The notes: a model not told the origin generated them from the letters alone. Shown: positions 1-9,009, counted from the first letter of the stretch. The stretch: 64,000 nt of DNA from JACCQS01 sp963766765 (GCA_963766765.1 CAVYBR010000008.1:62001-126000); one strand, 5' to 3'. Numbers and translations are program-made.

Positions 1-384
1 GTCCGCGACTATGACGAGGCGATCGCCTACTACTGCGGAGTGCTCGGGTTCGAGCTGGTCGAAGACACTGATCTCGGCGACGGCAAACGTTGGGTCCTGG
101 TGGCACCGTCCACAGAGGCCGGATCGGCGCTGCTCCTCGCCAGAGCCAACGGGCCGGACCAGGTGGCCCGGATCGGCGACCAGACCGGCGGCCGCGTCTT
201 CCTGTTTCTGCACACCGAGGACTTCGCGGCCGACCACGCCCGTTATGTGGCCGGCGGCGTGCGGTTCATCGAAGAGCCACGGCACGAGGAGTACGGGACG
301 GTCGCCGTGTTCGAGGACCTGTACGGAAATCGCTGGGACATGATCGAACGTCGCCAGCTCGTCCCGACCCGGTCGCGCTCATGA
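1..384 (+). CDS. VOC (glyoxalase-like) family protein, 5' truncated by window edge
   Basis: The reading frame is open from base 1 and ends with TGA at 382-384, leaving 127 residues of a VOC-superfamily protein. The visible part has the usual betaalphabetabetabeta features: YYCGVLGFELVEDTD near the start and a C-terminal VFEDLYGNRWDMIE segment, where the late Glu is typical of the metal site. The beginning of the gene lies outside the window. Its stop overlaps the ATG of the next gene (ATGA), so the two are probably co-translated. The substrate cannot be inferred; VOC proteins include lyases, dioxygenases and resistance proteins. Confidence 0.85.
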   Translation, partial: VRDYDEAIAYYCGVLGFELVEDTDLGDGKRWVLVAPSTEAGSALLLARANGPDQVARIGDQTGGRVFLFLHTEDFAADHARYVAGGVRFIEEPRHEEYGTVAVFEDLYGNRWDMIERRQLVPTRSRS

Positions 385-1310
385 GTGAGGTGCGGCTGCG
401 GATCATCGATGCATTCACCGATACGCCGTACGCCGGAAATTCCGCCGGCGTGGTCCTGCTGGACGGCGATGGGTGGCCGGACGAGGAATGGATGCGCCAG
501 GTCGCTGCGGAGCTGAACTTCTCTGAGACCGCGTTCGCCCACCCATTGACTGACGACCACGCCGCGGATTGGGCGCTGCGTTGGTTCACCCCCGTCGTGG
601 AAGCCGATCTGTGCGGCCACGCGACCTTGGCCACCGCCCATGCCATCGGCACCGACGCCGCTTCGGGCGGCGAAGCCGAGACCCCTGCCGCCCGGACCAC
701 CGGGACAACCGGGCCTACCGAGGCCACCGCCACCCGGACCGTACGGTTCAGCAGCCGCAGCGGCGTCCTTCCGGCACACATCGCCGCCGACGGCGCGATC
801 ACCCTGGACTTCCCCGCGGCGCCGCTCCGCGAGGTTGCGGTCCCGGCCGGTCTGGCCGAAGCGCTCGGCGCCGCGCCCCATGCGGTGCTCGAGACGGGCG
901 CCACCCTGCGCGACCGGCTCGTCGTCCTGCGCGACGAGGCAGCCGTACGGGCACTGGCGCCCGATCTGGAAGCGCTCATTGCGGTGACCCGAGAGGGCAA
1001 CATCCGCGGCGTCATCGCAACCGCCGCCGCTGCGGATCCGGGCGGCGGCTACGACTTCGTGTCGCGGTTCTTCTGCCCGGGCGACGGGATCCCCGAGGAC
1101 CCGGTCACCGGTAGTGCGCACACCGCGCTGGCTCCGTACTGGTCAGGTCAGTTCGGGCGCGACCACCTCGTGGGTCTGCAGGCCTCGGCGCGCAGCGGGC
1201 TGGTCCGGACACAGCTGGCGGGCAACTCCGGTGCCGGGGACCGGGTCCTGCTCACCGGTCGCGCGGTCACCATCCTCGATGGCACCTGGCTGCACGGGCC
1301 GCCTGAGTGA
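381..1310 (+). CDS. PhzF family isomerase/epimerase-like protein
   Basis: This 309-residue protein matches the PhzF fold. It has the N-terminal IDAFTDTPYAGNSAGVVLL motif, then LNFSETAF with the conserved Glu, ADLCGHATLATAH, and a C-terminal GIPEDPVTGSAHTALAPYW segment. PhzF proteins isomerise small acids without a cofactor; most genomic members have unknown substrates and are unrelated to phenazine, and no phenazine genes are nearby. Start chosen at ATG 381, which overlaps the upstream stop and begins exactly at the family N-terminus; the frame extends further 5' but that part is the other gene. A family-B inverted repeat follows. Confidence 0.9.
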   Translation: MSEVRLRIIDAFTDTPYAGNSAGVVLLDGDGWPDEEWMRQVAAELNFSETAFAHPLTDDHAADWALRWFTPVVEADLCGHATLATAHAIGTDAASGGEAETPAARTTGTTGPTEATATRTVRFSSRSGVLPAHIAADGAITLDFPAAPLREVAVPAGLAEALGAAPHAVLETGATLRDRLVVLRDEAAVRALAPDLEALIAVTREGNIRGVIATAAAADPGGGYDFVSRFFCPGDGIPEDPVTGSAHTALAPYWSGQFGRDHLVGLQASARSGLVRTQLAGNSGAGDRVLLTGRAVTILDGTWLHGPPE

Positions 1311-1331
1311 CCCGCCGGCCGGCTGGGCCCA

Positions 1332-1406
1332 AAGTTGATCATCGGAAAATTGGAGCTTTATCGCTCAATTCAGCCAAACAAACCTCGATATTCCGATGAT
1401 CAACTT
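1332..1406. repeat. Family-B inverted repeat element (copy 1)
   Basis: Arms AAGTTGATCATCGGAA (1332-1347) and its exact reverse complement (1391-1406) flank a 43-bp AT-richer interior that is not shared with other copies. It sits between the convergent phzF-like and class-V PLP genes. Copies with the same arms occur at 7545-7620, 48265-48328 and 49094-49170. It could fold as a long hairpin, but there is no T-run typical of a terminator. Confidence 0.9.
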
Positions 1407-1425
1407 GGGCTCTGTGACAGGGGAG

Positions 1426-3306
1426 TCAGTGCAGGCAGGACTCCGGCAGCTCGAACCAGCGCAGCGCTTCGAAGTCCGCCGATACGCGTTGGGTCGGGTC
1501 GTCACAGGCTGATTCGCAGCCCTCGCGCTCCGTAAAGACTCTGCGCGCAGCGTCCAGATAGCCGGCCAGCACGCTCTCGTCGGCGCGCTCCTGGTGATCG
1601 GGATAGCGCATGGCACCGTCCGCGTCATAGGTGACCTGGTGCAATCGCATCGGCGGCTCGGCCGGACCGTCACGATGTCGCCACAGCCCCGTGGCCGGGT
1701 CGAACTGGTAGTCCGGTAGCAGCCGAAACCCTTGGTCGGCAACGAGATGCACGGCAGCGACGATGTAGTCCAGGACCGCATCGCTGATGAAGTAGTTGAA
1801 GTTCACCCGTACCCAACCGGGCTTGATCCCCTCACAGCCGGAGGAGATCTCACGCTCGAACTCGCGGGACCGCTCGATGTCGATGCCGAGAAGTCGGTGC
1901 CCGTACGGACCGGCGCACGAACAGCCTCCGCGCGCCTGGATCCCGAACAGGTCGTTGAGCAGCGCGACCACGAAGTTGTGGTGCAGGTAGCGGCCGGCTG
2001 GCCGACGTACGACGAAGGACACGATCGAAAGCCGTTCGGCAGCAAGGTTTCCGAGGATCTCGATGTTCGGATTCTGGATCCATGACCGGACGACACGGCT
2101 CAAGTGATGCTCTTCGTACGCGCGGATGATGTCCGTGCCGACAGCTCTCTTGAGTTGGAACACGAGGCCTGCGCGGATCGACTCGACGATCGCGGGAGTG
2201 CCGCCCTCCTCGCGGTGCTCGATGTCGGTGAGGTAGCGATGCTCGCTCGGGTTCACGTACGCGACGGTGCCGCCGCCGGGTACGACCGGCACGCGGTTGG
2301 TGAAGAGTTCCCGACGCGCGACCAGCACCCCCGGAGTGCCGACCCCACCGATGAACTTGTGCGGGGAGAGGAAGATCGCGTCCTTCTGCGCCGCTGGGTG
2401 CTCGGGGCAGTCGGGGTTCATCGCGATGTCGACGTAGGGCGCGGCGGCCGCGAAGTCCCAGAACGACAGCGCGCCGAACCGGTGCAGCGCGTCGGCAATC
2501 CGGCAGGTGTTGGTGACGATGCCGGTGACGTTGGAGGCCGCCGAGAACGAGCCGATCTTCAACGGCCGATGTTCGTACGTGGCGAGTTGGACCTCGAGTT
2601 GATCGATGTCGATGTGCCCGTCGGCGTCCTCCGGGATGACGACGACATCGGCGATCGTCTCGCGCCAGGATACTTCGTTGGAGTGGTGCTCGAACGGGCC
2701 GATGAACACGACCGGCCGCTGCTCGGCAGGTATGTGCGCGCTCAGTTGGTGCCGGTCGTCGAGATCGGCGGGGATGCGGAGATTGAGGACACCGATCAGG
2801 CGGTCGATCGCCCCGGTCGTGCCGGATCCGGTGAAGAGGACGGCGTGCTCGTCCGTACCGCCGACCGAGTCCCGGATGAGCCGGCGCGCGTCCTCGCGCA
2901 GTCTCGTGGTCTGCAGGCCGGTGCCGGAGGACTCGGTGTGCGTGTTCGCATATCGCGGGAGGACCTCGTCGCGGATGAAGTCCTCGAGGAAGGTCAACGC
3001 TCGACCGGAGGCCGTGTAGTCGGCGTAGGTCACGCGGCGTGGCCCGTACGGACCTGGCACGACCTGGTCGTCGCCGATGACTGCCGCGCGGATTCGCTCC
3101 AGAAGTGTGCTCGCCGGGAGTGTCGGCTGACCGGCGGGCGGCTGGGCGGCGCGCGGGCGGGCGCAGAGCCTCGCCGCTGGGCAGGTGCATCGTGCGCGAA
3201 ACTCACGCGTTGACGGTAGTCGTCCGGGACTTTCTCCGGAGAATGTCGGGTCTGGCGTGCCGCTCACCGCACTTAATCCGGAGAAAGTCCGTACCGAGCG
3301 AACCAT
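1426..3306 (-). CDS. Large class-V aminotransferase-fold PLP enzyme
   Basis: A cysteine-desulfurase-fold protein of up to 626 residues. The PLP-fold part begins around LLERIRAAVIGDD (about 3105) and contains NTHTESSGTG, a glycine-rich FTGSGTTGAIDRL phosphate-binding turn, and SPHKFIGGVGTPG with the probable Schiff-base lysine. A C-terminal region of about 130 residues follows the usual domain and includes CSCAGPYGH, a Cys-rich stretch. The annotated ATG (3306) is the only ATG upstream, but the first about 60 residues are low-complexity and run through a family-D repeat, so the true start is probably nearer 3120-3265 (a GTG exists near 3263). Substrate unknown; no sulfur-transfer genes adjoin it. 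Confidence 0.75.
   Translation of the reverse strand: MVRSVRTFSGLSAVSGTPDPTFSGESPGRLPSTREFRARCTCPAARLCARPRAAQPPAGQPTLPASTLLERIRAAVIGDDQVVPGPYGPRRVTYADYTASGRALTFLEDFIRDEVLPRYANTHTESSGTGLQTTRLREDARRLIRDSVGGTDEHAVLFTGSGTTGAIDRLIGVLNLRIPADLDDRHQLSAHIPAEQRPVVFIGPFEHHSNEVSWRETIADVVVIPEDADGHIDIDQLEVQLATYEHRPLKIGSFSAASNVTGIVTNTCRIADALHRFGALSFWDFAAAAPYVDIAMNPDCPEHPAAQKDAIFLSPHKFIGGVGTPGVLVARRELFTNRVPVVPGGGTVAYVNPSEHRYLTDIEHREEGGTPAIVESIRAGLVFQLKRAVGTDIIRAYEEHHLSRVVRSWIQNPNIEILGNLAAERLSIVSFVVRRPAGRYLHHNFVVALLNDLFGIQARGGCSCAGPYGHRLLGIDIERSREFEREISSGCEGIKPGWVRVNFNYFISDAVLDYIVAAVHLVADQGFRLLPDYQFDPATGLWRHRDGPAEPPMRLHQVTYDADGAMRYPDHQERADESVLAGYLDAARRVFTEREGCESACDDPTQRVSADFEALRWFELPESCLH
3227..3290. repeat. 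Family-D inverted repeat (TTTCTCCGGAGAA type)
   Basis: GGACTTTCTCCGGA (3227-3240) and its exact complement TCCGGAGAAAGTCC (3277-3290) are separated by 36 bp; the half GTCCGGAGAAA-like core recurs as a tandem array at 50723-50827. It lies over the doubtful N-terminus of the PLP enzyme on the minus strand and just upstream of the small plus-strand membrane protein. Confidence 0.85.
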
Positions 3307-3335
3307 CGGCGCCGAAATGCGTGGGACAGTGGATC

Positions 3336-3545
3336 ATGACCATTTTCTGGATCATCATGGGTGTGGCCCTCGTCGGTGGCCTGTTCCTGGCGTGGCGGAC
3401 GGACCACAAGAACAAGGCCCGGCGGATCGCACTCCAGGGGCAGACTCCCGGTCAGATGCAGGACGTGCGGGGAGACGTGAACATGGCGTTCAGGCAGTCG
3501 AATGTCATCCCCGGCGGCGGGACCTTCACGGCCTCAGGCCAGTAG
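3336..3545 (+). CDS. Small single-pass membrane protein, unknown function
   Basis: 69 residues starting at ATG 3336: one N-terminal hydrophobic segment (IFWIIMGVALVGGLFLAW, about residues 3-20) followed by a basic, then Gly/Ser-rich tail ending NVIPGGGTFTASGQ. I do not recognise a family. The frame is open further upstream, but the hydrophobic helix directly after this ATG supports it as the start. It ends 24 bp before the convergent Pr6Pr gene; that gap holds a short direct repeat of AGGCGGGGACCCTC. Confidence 0.6.
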   Translation: MTIFWIIMGVALVGGLFLAWRTDHKNKARRIALQGQTPGQMQDVRGDVNMAFRQSNVIPGGGTFTASGQ

Positions 3546-3569
3546 GCGGGGACCCTCAGGCGGGGACCC

Positions 3570-4232
3570 TCAGGCGGGGATCCGCCGGGCGGCTGCGGCG
3601 AGCCGGCCGATTCCGAGGACTAGATAGCCGAGAGCGGCAAAGCCGATCGCGAGTAACACCACGTTGCGAGCCAACCCCGCCAGACCGATCTGGTCGACGT
3701 CGAGGAAGTAGTAGAGGAAGCGGCCGCGCTCGGAGTTGAGGTAGACCAGGACGCCGATCAGATAGACCAGTGGGTAGGCGAGCCAGGCCAGCGGATGCCA
3801 CCAGGTCAGGTGCTCCTGACTGCGGCCGATCAACAGCCAGTCGAGGCCGACCAGGATGGGACTCACGACGTGCAACATGATGTTCTGCGGCGTGTAACCC
3901 ATGCTCATCTCGGTCAGGTACACGTTCCAGATCACGCCGGCGACCACGACGTACAGGACGACCGCGCCGCGTAGACCGGACAGCCGCCTGGCAGCAGCCG
4001 GCTTCGCCAACGCCCAGAGGAAGTACGCCGCCGCGAGCAGGTTGACCTCGTAGGTGAATGTGCTGAACCGCCACCACAGCCCCGAGCGCGAGGTCATCGA
4101 CACGATCACGAACGCGAGCACGATATTCGCCACGATCGCGATCCCCAGGACGGTAGCCGCCGGAGACCGGTCGGGCCCCGCGTCAGGCATCGGCGCCAGG
4201 GTCGGTGTCTGGGTCGTCTCGGCGGCGGCCAT
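3570..4232 (-). CDS. Pr6Pr/FAR-17a-like integral membrane protein
   Basis: 220 residues with six hydrophobic helices, beginning after a short Thr/Pro-rich cytosolic tail. Motifs FSTFTYEVNL, the MSMGYTPQNIMLHVVSPIL stretch and TWWHPLAWLAYPLVYL match the Pr6Pr family of six-helix proteins (related to AIG1/FAR-17a androgen-regulated proteins). Biochemical function is unsettled; eukaryotic relatives hydrolyse lipid esters through Thr/His residues. The in-helix His and Thr here fit, but catalysis is only an inference. Stands alone, convergent with the small membrane protein. Confidence 0.8.
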   Translation of the reverse strand: MAAAETTQTPTLAPMPDAGPDRSPAATVLGIAIVANIVLAFVIVSMTSRSGLWWRFSTFTYEVNLLAAAYFLWALAKPAAARRLSGLRGAVVLYVVVAGVIWNVYLTEMSMGYTPQNIMLHVVSPILVGLDWLLIGRSQEHLTWWHPLAWLAYPLVYLIGVLVYLNSERGRFLYYFLDVDQIGLAGLARNVVLLAIGFAALGYLVLGIGRLAAAARRIPA

Positions 4233-4328
4233 GGCAACACGGTACGACGAAGTCCTGGGAGAGAGCTGAGCATCACCTCACCGGCGGTCCGGTTGTGCCG
4301 GTCCACTCGGGCAGCCCGGTCAGCGCGG

Positions 4329-4877
4329 TCAGTCCTTAGCCGGCCCGTAGCGAAGGTTCAGCACGCCGGACTTGAAGGTCTCGGCATTCAGGAGTTCCAG
4401 CGGGATGGTCGGTTCGTCCGGCGGGAACAGCCGAGCCATACCGGCGCCGACGGCGATCGGGTGCACGAGCAGGTTGAGCTCGTCGAGGAGGCCCTCGCGC
4501 AGCAGCCAGCGGACGATGGTGGCGCTGCCGGACATGCTGATGTCGCCGCCGTCCTGGTTCTTGATGTCGGTCAGTTTCTGCGCCACGTCGCCGTTGATGA
4601 TCTCCGTGTTGCGCCAATCGGTCGATTGCAGGCTGTTGGAAACCACGTACTTCTGCATCGGGTTGATGATGTCGCCGAACGGTTCGGCCTCGTGGTCAGG
4701 CCAATAGGCGGACCACTCGTCGTACAGGACACGGCCCATCAGGATGGCGTCAGTCGTGGCGAAGCCTCCGCTGACCGCGGCGCCCATGTCGTCATCGAAG
4801 TACGGGAAGTGCCACTTGTCAGGCGACTCGACGACGCCGTCCAGTGAGATGAAGAAGTTCGACTTGATCTTGCGCAC
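4329..4877 (-). CDS. Dihydrofolate-reductase-fold (RibD C-terminal-like) protein
   Basis: 182 residues of the RibD-C/DHFR-like superfamily. It starts KIKSNFFISLDGVVESPD, the usual substrate/NADPH entry strand, has AILMGRVLYDEWSAYWP, KYVVSNSLQSTDW, a GGDISMSGSATIVRWLL nucleotide-binding loop, and a C-terminal LNLLVHPIAVGAGMARLF strand. Actinobacteria carry many such proteins; they are probably NADPH-dependent reductases of unknown substrates rather than housekeeping DHFR. It has a second paralogue in this window at 37240. Confidence 0.88.
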   Translation of the reverse strand: MRKIKSNFFISLDGVVESPDKWHFPYFDDDMGAAVSGGFATTDAILMGRVLYDEWSAYWPDHEAEPFGDIINPMQKYVVSNSLQSTDWRNTEIINGDVAQKLTDIKNQDGGDISMSGSATIVRWLLREGLLDELNLLVHPIAVGAGMARLFPPDEPTIPLELLNAETFKSGVLNLRYGPAKD

Positions 4878-5003
4878 CTTGGGCCTCCTGGGTTGGGTCC
4901 ACTGCCACGGCGATTATCAGGCGAGCCGCGGTAGTTAGCTCCACCTGGTCGGGAGTGATGTCAAACCTGAACCAGAAGCTGTGCAGCAGAGCGGCAGAAG
5001 GGG

Positions 5004-6287
5004 TCATTGCTCTGGATGGAGTTCGATGACAACGACTTCAGGGTCCGCGCCGACCCGCATCGGCGGCCCCCAGAAGCCGGCGCCGGACGTGACATAGAGC
5101 TGGGTGTCCTCGATCCGGGAAAGACCGCTGACCACGCCTTGCTGAAGCGCGATCACGTAGTGGAACGGCCACAGCTGACCGCCATGCGTGTGCCCGGACA
5201 GCTGGAGGTCCACGCCGAACTCGACAGCGTTGTCCACCGTCACCGGCTGGTGCGCGAGCAGAACGACCGGGCGGTCGCGGCGACGACCGGACAATGCCGC
5301 CTCGAAGTCCGGTCCGTCGCCCATGTCCGCGCCGGTGATGTCGTTGATCCCGGCCAGGTCGAACGCGGCCCCATCGCGCTCGATCGCAAGCCGCTCATTC
5401 GCCAGGACGCGGACGCCGAGATCGGGGAGGTACTCGACCCAGTCCTCGACGCCGCTGTAGTACTCGTGATTGCCGGTCACGAAGAACGTGCCCTGCGGTG
5501 CGCTCAGGTTCGCCATCGGAGCGACGTCGTCGCCAAGGTCGGCCACCGACCCGTCGATCAGGTCGCCCACCACCGCCACCAGGTCGGACTCGGTGCCGTT
5601 GACGATGTCCACGAGTCGCTCCATCGCGGCTTTGCGCCGGATCGAGCCGAGGTGCGCGTCGGAGAACAGCGCGATCCGGAACCCGCCGAGCCGCGGGTCG
5701 AGCCCGGCGATCTGCACCGTGACCGTTTGTACGATCGGATCGGCCATCGCGCGGACGATCCCGTACCCGCCGACGGATGCTGCGGCAACCCCGGCCCCGA
5801 CGGCGATCGAGCGGGATAGGAACAGCCGCCGGCTCACGTCACTCGTCGGGTCCGGCGCCTCCTCCAGCGGCGGATTGTGCCAGGGCGTGGTTCCGGGCCC
5901 AAGGCCGGCAGGCACCGGCTCGGGCGTCACTACGGCTGCCGGGGCAGGCTCCGAGCGCCGGGCGAAGAGTCGGATGCCGAGCCGGACGAACTCGCCGACG
6001 AGCAGGAACAGGACCAGGTAGAAGGCGAAGCCCAGCCAGCCGTAGCCCAGCCAGGCCAGCGGCAGCGTCACTTCGGGCGGCAGCAGGAACGTCCCGACCT
6101 GCGCAAAGACCGTGGACAGCATGACCGCGACCACCAGCCAGGTCCCGATGCGCCGGCTCCGTGAACCCGGCAGCGTGGTCGCCCGGACCAATCGTCGCCA
6201 GATGTAGTAGTGCATCAGGTTCAGGACGATGATGACCACCCCGAGGAACCCGAGCAGGGCGATCACTGACACCGGTCCATCATCCAT
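5004..6287 (-). CDS. Membrane-anchored calcineurin-like metallophosphoesterase
   Basis: 427 residues. Three hydrophobic helices occupy about residues 5-100. A twin-arginine-like segment SRRLFLSRS lies at about 152-160, followed by another hydrophobic run. The phosphoesterase domain starts near 200, with metal-binding motifs FSDAHLG (Asp210, His212), VVGDLIDGS, TGNHEYYSG, LLAHQP and LSGHTHGGQLWPF. Layout matches YkuE/YaeI-type extracytoplasmic phosphoesterases. The mid-protein SRRLFL plus a helix suggests the catalytic domain is outside the cytoplasm. Target (lipid or nucleotide phosphoester) unknown. Monocistronic; divergent from glf with a 45-bp gap. Confidence 0.88.
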   Translation of the reverse strand: MDDGPVSVIALLGFLGVVIIVLNLMHYYIWRRLVRATTLPGSRSRRIGTWLVVAVMLSTVFAQVGTFLLPPEVTLPLAWLGYGWLGFAFYLVLFLLVGEFVRLGIRLFARRSEPAPAAVVTPEPVPAGLGPGTTPWHNPPLEEAPDPTSDVSRRLFLSRSIAVGAGVAAASVGGYGIVRAMADPIVQTVTVQIAGLDPRLGGFRIALFSDAHLGSIRRKAAMERLVDIVNGTESDLVAVVGDLIDGSVADLGDDVAPMANLSAPQGTFFVTGNHEYYSGVEDWVEYLPDLGVRVLANERLAIERDGAAFDLAGINDITGADMGDGPDFEAALSGRRRDRPVVLLAHQPVTVDNAVEFGVDLQLSGHTHGGQLWPFHYVIALQQGVVSGLSRIEDTQLYVTSGAGFWGPPMRVGADPEVVVIELHPEQ

Positions 6288-6332
6288 GCTCGCGGGCCGG
6301 TCCGGGCGGGGCGGTCAGTACCCTTGCCTCCC

Positions 6333-7541
6333 GTGACCTCGCCGACCCTCGCTGCCCAACTCGCTGACGCCGATCTGCTCATCGTCGGCTCCGGCTTCTT
6401 CGGCCTCACCATCGCCGAGCGGGTGGCTACGCAGCTGGACAAGCGGGTCGTGATCCTCGACCGCCGTCCGCACATCGGCGGAAACGCCTACTCCGAGGCC
6501 GAGCCGGAGACCGGGATCGAGGTGCACAAGTACGGCGCGCACCTCTTCCATACGTCGAACAAGCGAGTCTGGGACTACGTCAACCAGTTCACTGAATTCA
6601 CCGACTACAAGCACCGGGTTTTCACGATCTATCAGGACCGCGTCTACCCGATGCCCATCAATCTGGCGACGATCTGCGAGTACGCCGGGCGCTACATGAC
6701 CCCCGACGAGGCGCGCGCCCTGGTCATCGAGCAAGCCTCCGAGATCAAAGCCGAGGACGTCTCGAACCTCGAGGAGCAGGCCATCTCGCTGATCGGCCGG
6801 CCGTTGTACGAGGCGTTCATCCGCGGCTACACCAAGAAGCAGTGGCAGACCGACCCGACGGAGCTGCCGGCTTCGATCATCAAACGACTTCCGGTCCGCT
6901 ACAACTTCAACAACCGGTACTTCAACGACACGTACGAGGGTCTGCCGGTCAACGGCTACACCGCGTGGCTGACCAGGATGGCGGATCACCCGAACATTTC
7001 GGTCGCGCTGGACACTGACTACTTCGATGTCCGGCCGCTCGTGCCGGAGGGCCTGCCGACTGTCTACACCGGACCGCTGGATCGCTACTTTGACTTTGAG
7101 GCGGGCGAACTCGGTTGGCGCACATTGGACTTCACTCAGGAGGTATTGCCGACCGGCGACTTCCAGGGCACGTCGGTGATGAACTACGCGGACGAGGACG
7201 TTCCGTACACGCGGATCCATGAGTTCCGGCACTTCCATCCGGAGCGGAAGTACCCGACCGACAAGACGGTGATCTTCCATGAGTACTCGCGCTTTGCCGA
7301 GACCGGCGACGAGCCGTACTACCCGATCAACACGCCTGAGGACCGGACGATGCTCGAGCGCTACCGGGAGCTCGCGCGCAAAGAGGCGGTCGCGAACAAC
7401 GTGATCTTCGGCGGCCGCCTGGGCACCTACCAATACCTCGACATGCACATGGCCATCGGTTCGGCGCTGTCGACCTACGACAACAAGATCGCACCGTACT
7501 TCACCGAAGGCACCCGGCTCGACGGCTCCCTGGACACCTGA
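6333..7541 (+). CDS. glf: UDP-galactopyranose mutase
   Basis: Converts UDP-galactopyranose into UDP-galactofuranose, the donor for cell-wall galactan, using reduced FAD. About 402 residues with the flavin motif VGSGFFGLTIAERVA, RPHIGGNAYSEAE, GIEVHKYGAHLFHTS, then YTKKQWQTDP and NTPEDR; strongly similar in my memory to mycobacterial Glf over its whole length. I chose GTG 6333; a TTG at 6324, with GGGGCGG about 9 bp upstream, is an alternative and would add three residues. It heads a region also containing a GlfT1-like transferase and a Wzm/Wzt exporter. Confidence 0.96.
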   Translation: MTSPTLAAQLADADLLIVGSGFFGLTIAERVATQLDKRVVILDRRPHIGGNAYSEAEPETGIEVHKYGAHLFHTSNKRVWDYVNQFTEFTDYKHRVFTIYQDRVYPMPINLATICEYAGRYMTPDEARALVIEQASEIKAEDVSNLEEQAISLIGRPLYEAFIRGYTKKQWQTDPTELPASIIKRLPVRYNFNNRYFNDTYEGLPVNGYTAWLTRMADHPNISVALDTDYFDVRPLVPEGLPTVYTGPLDRYFDFEAGELGWRTLDFTQEVLPTGDFQGTSVMNYADEDVPYTRIHEFRHFHPERKYPTDKTVIFHEYSRFAETGDEPYYPINTPEDRTMLERYRELARKEAVANNVIFGGRLGTYQYLDMHMAIGSALSTYDNKIAPYFTEGTRLDGSLDT

Positions 7542-7544
7542 ACC

Positions 7545-7620
7545 AAGTTGATCATCGGAATATGGCGGGTTGTTCAGCCGTATCGCAGCGGAAACCCAGG
7601 CCAATTCCGATGATCAACTT
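7545..7620. repeat. Family-B inverted repeat element (copy 2)
   Basis: Arms AAGTTGATCATCGGAA (7545-7560) and exact complement (7605-7620) around a 44-bp interior unrelated to copy 1. It starts 3 bp after the glf stop codon and ends 71 bp before the acyltransferase start. No T-tract follows either arm. Confidence 0.9.
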
Positions 7621-7691
7621 CGCACTCGACCCGGTTGGGGTTACCCGCAGGGATCCCCTGAGCCCGAACGCGCGCCGGTTACGCTCGTACG

Positions 7692-8990
7692 GTGACGGTC
7701 GCGCAGACAGCGCCCTCGAGCTCGGTGGCTGCGAGGGGCACCGACATTCCGGCACTGACGGGTCTGCGCTGGTTCGCCGCCATCGTCGTCGTGGGTTTTC
7801 ACATCCGCGGAAACATCCGTGAGGAATACCGCCCGGTCGCCGACGTCCTCTGGCCGATCCTCGACAACGGCTACTTGGGCGTGGACCTGTTCTTCGCGCT
7901 CAGCGGTTTCGTCCTGACGCTGAACTACGGTGAGCGGCTCGGCGCCAGGATCCGTAAGGAAGCCGCTGCACGGTTCTTCTGGGCGCGCCTGGCCCGCGTC
8001 TGGCCGGCCTACTTCGTGACCTTGCTGATCGCGGCGCTCTGGCACGGGGTGCTGCTCGCCTTTGACCTCGGCGATCCCGTCGTGGTCGATGAGTACAGCC
8101 CACTCAGCTTCCTGCGCCAGGCCCTCCTCGTCGTGTTGTGGACCTCGCCCGACTACGACCGGCTCACCTGGAACGGGCCGTCTTGGTCGGTGAGTGCCGA
8201 AGCGCTCGCCTATCTCACCTTCCCCGTGCTCGCGCTGGTCTTGTACCGCCTGCGCCGCCACCTGTCCTACCGACTGCTCACCGCCCTCGGTTTGGTCTGC
8301 ATGCTGCCTGTGATCGCGATCGCTGGGGTTGCCTCGATCTACAGCCCGTACGCCTGGATGCTCCGGCTATTCGGCGCCTTCCTGGCCGGTTGCCTGATCT
8401 GCCTGGCGGTCAACAAGCTCAAGGCGGCCGGTCGGTCGACCGAGGTGCTCGGCCAGGTGCTGACCTACGGTTCGCTGGTCGGGGTGTTGGTCATCTTGTA
8501 CGCGACGTACTCGATCGACCGGCCCAACGCCAGCATCCTTGCGATCCTGTTCTTTCCCGTCCTGCTGGCCGGACTTGCCCTCTCCCGCGGCGGCGTCGCC
8601 GGGCTCCTGGGCTCGCGGCCGCTGGTCCTCGGCGGGAAGATCTCGTACAGCATCTACCTGACGCACATGGTGCTCGTGATCGAACCGTTCTGGTTCATCC
8701 AGGGCCATTTCCCGACGCTGTTCGGACCTGGCCAGATCGGCAGCAAGATCTACTTCCCGCTCGTGCCGGTGCTCGCGTGCCTGACCGGGTACGTGCTCTG
8801 GCGGCTGGTCGAGGAGCCGGCCCGCCGGCGCATGCTCGCGATGCTCGGCCCGCCCAAGGCCGCGTCCCCGGAAAGTGCGGCGCCGGCCGCGGCCGAGCCC
8901 GGCGCGGGGACGGACCCGATCATCGACCAAGCGCCGCCCGACCCGGATGATTCGGCGGCGGAGACGTCGAAGGCTGAGTCGCTGCGCTGA
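7692..8990 (+). CDS. Acyltransferase-3 family membrane protein (O-acyltransferase)
   Basis: 432 residues, GTG start. It opens with IPALTGLRWFAAIVVVGFH, the acyltransferase-3 signature with the essential His-type motif, followed by GYLGVDLFFALSGFVLTLNY and about ten transmembrane helices. NGPSWSVSAEALAYL and ISYSIYLTHMVLVI are also typical. The last about 50 residues are a disordered Ala/Pro/Asp tail. These enzymes transfer acyl groups to extracytoplasmic sugars. The position beside glf and galactan transport genes makes acylation of cell-wall polysaccharide (for instance succinylation or acetylation) plausible but unproven. Confidence 0.88.
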   Translation: MTVAQTAPSSSVAARGTDIPALTGLRWFAAIVVVGFHIRGNIREEYRPVADVLWPILDNGYLGVDLFFALSGFVLTLNYGERLGARIRKEAAARFFWARLARVWPAYFVTLLIAALWHGVLLAFDLGDPVVVDEYSPLSFLRQALLVVLWTSPDYDRLTWNGPSWSVSAEALAYLTFPVLALVLYRLRRHLSYRLLTALGLVCMLPVIAIAGVASIYSPYAWMLRLFGAFLAGCLICLAVNKLKAAGRSTEVLGQVLTYGSLVGVLVILYATYSIDRPNASILAILFFPVLLAGLALSRGGVAGLLGSRPLVLGGKISYSIYLTHMVLVIEPFWFIQGHFPTLFGPGQIGSKIYFPLVPVLACLTGYVLWRLVEEPARRRMLAMLGPPKAASPESAAPAAAEPGAGTDPIIDQAPPDPDDSAAETSKAESLR

Positions 8991-9009
8991 TCCGAGCTCA
9001 GCCGCTCTG

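Noticed and set aside
381..1310. Phenazine biosynthesis cluster
   Set aside because: PhzF-like proteins are common outside phenazine pathways and no other phz gene is present.
4819..5007. 62-codon minus-strand ORF between the DHFR-like and phosphoesterase genes
   Set aside because: It overlaps the DHFR-like gene start in another frame and has no recognisable features.
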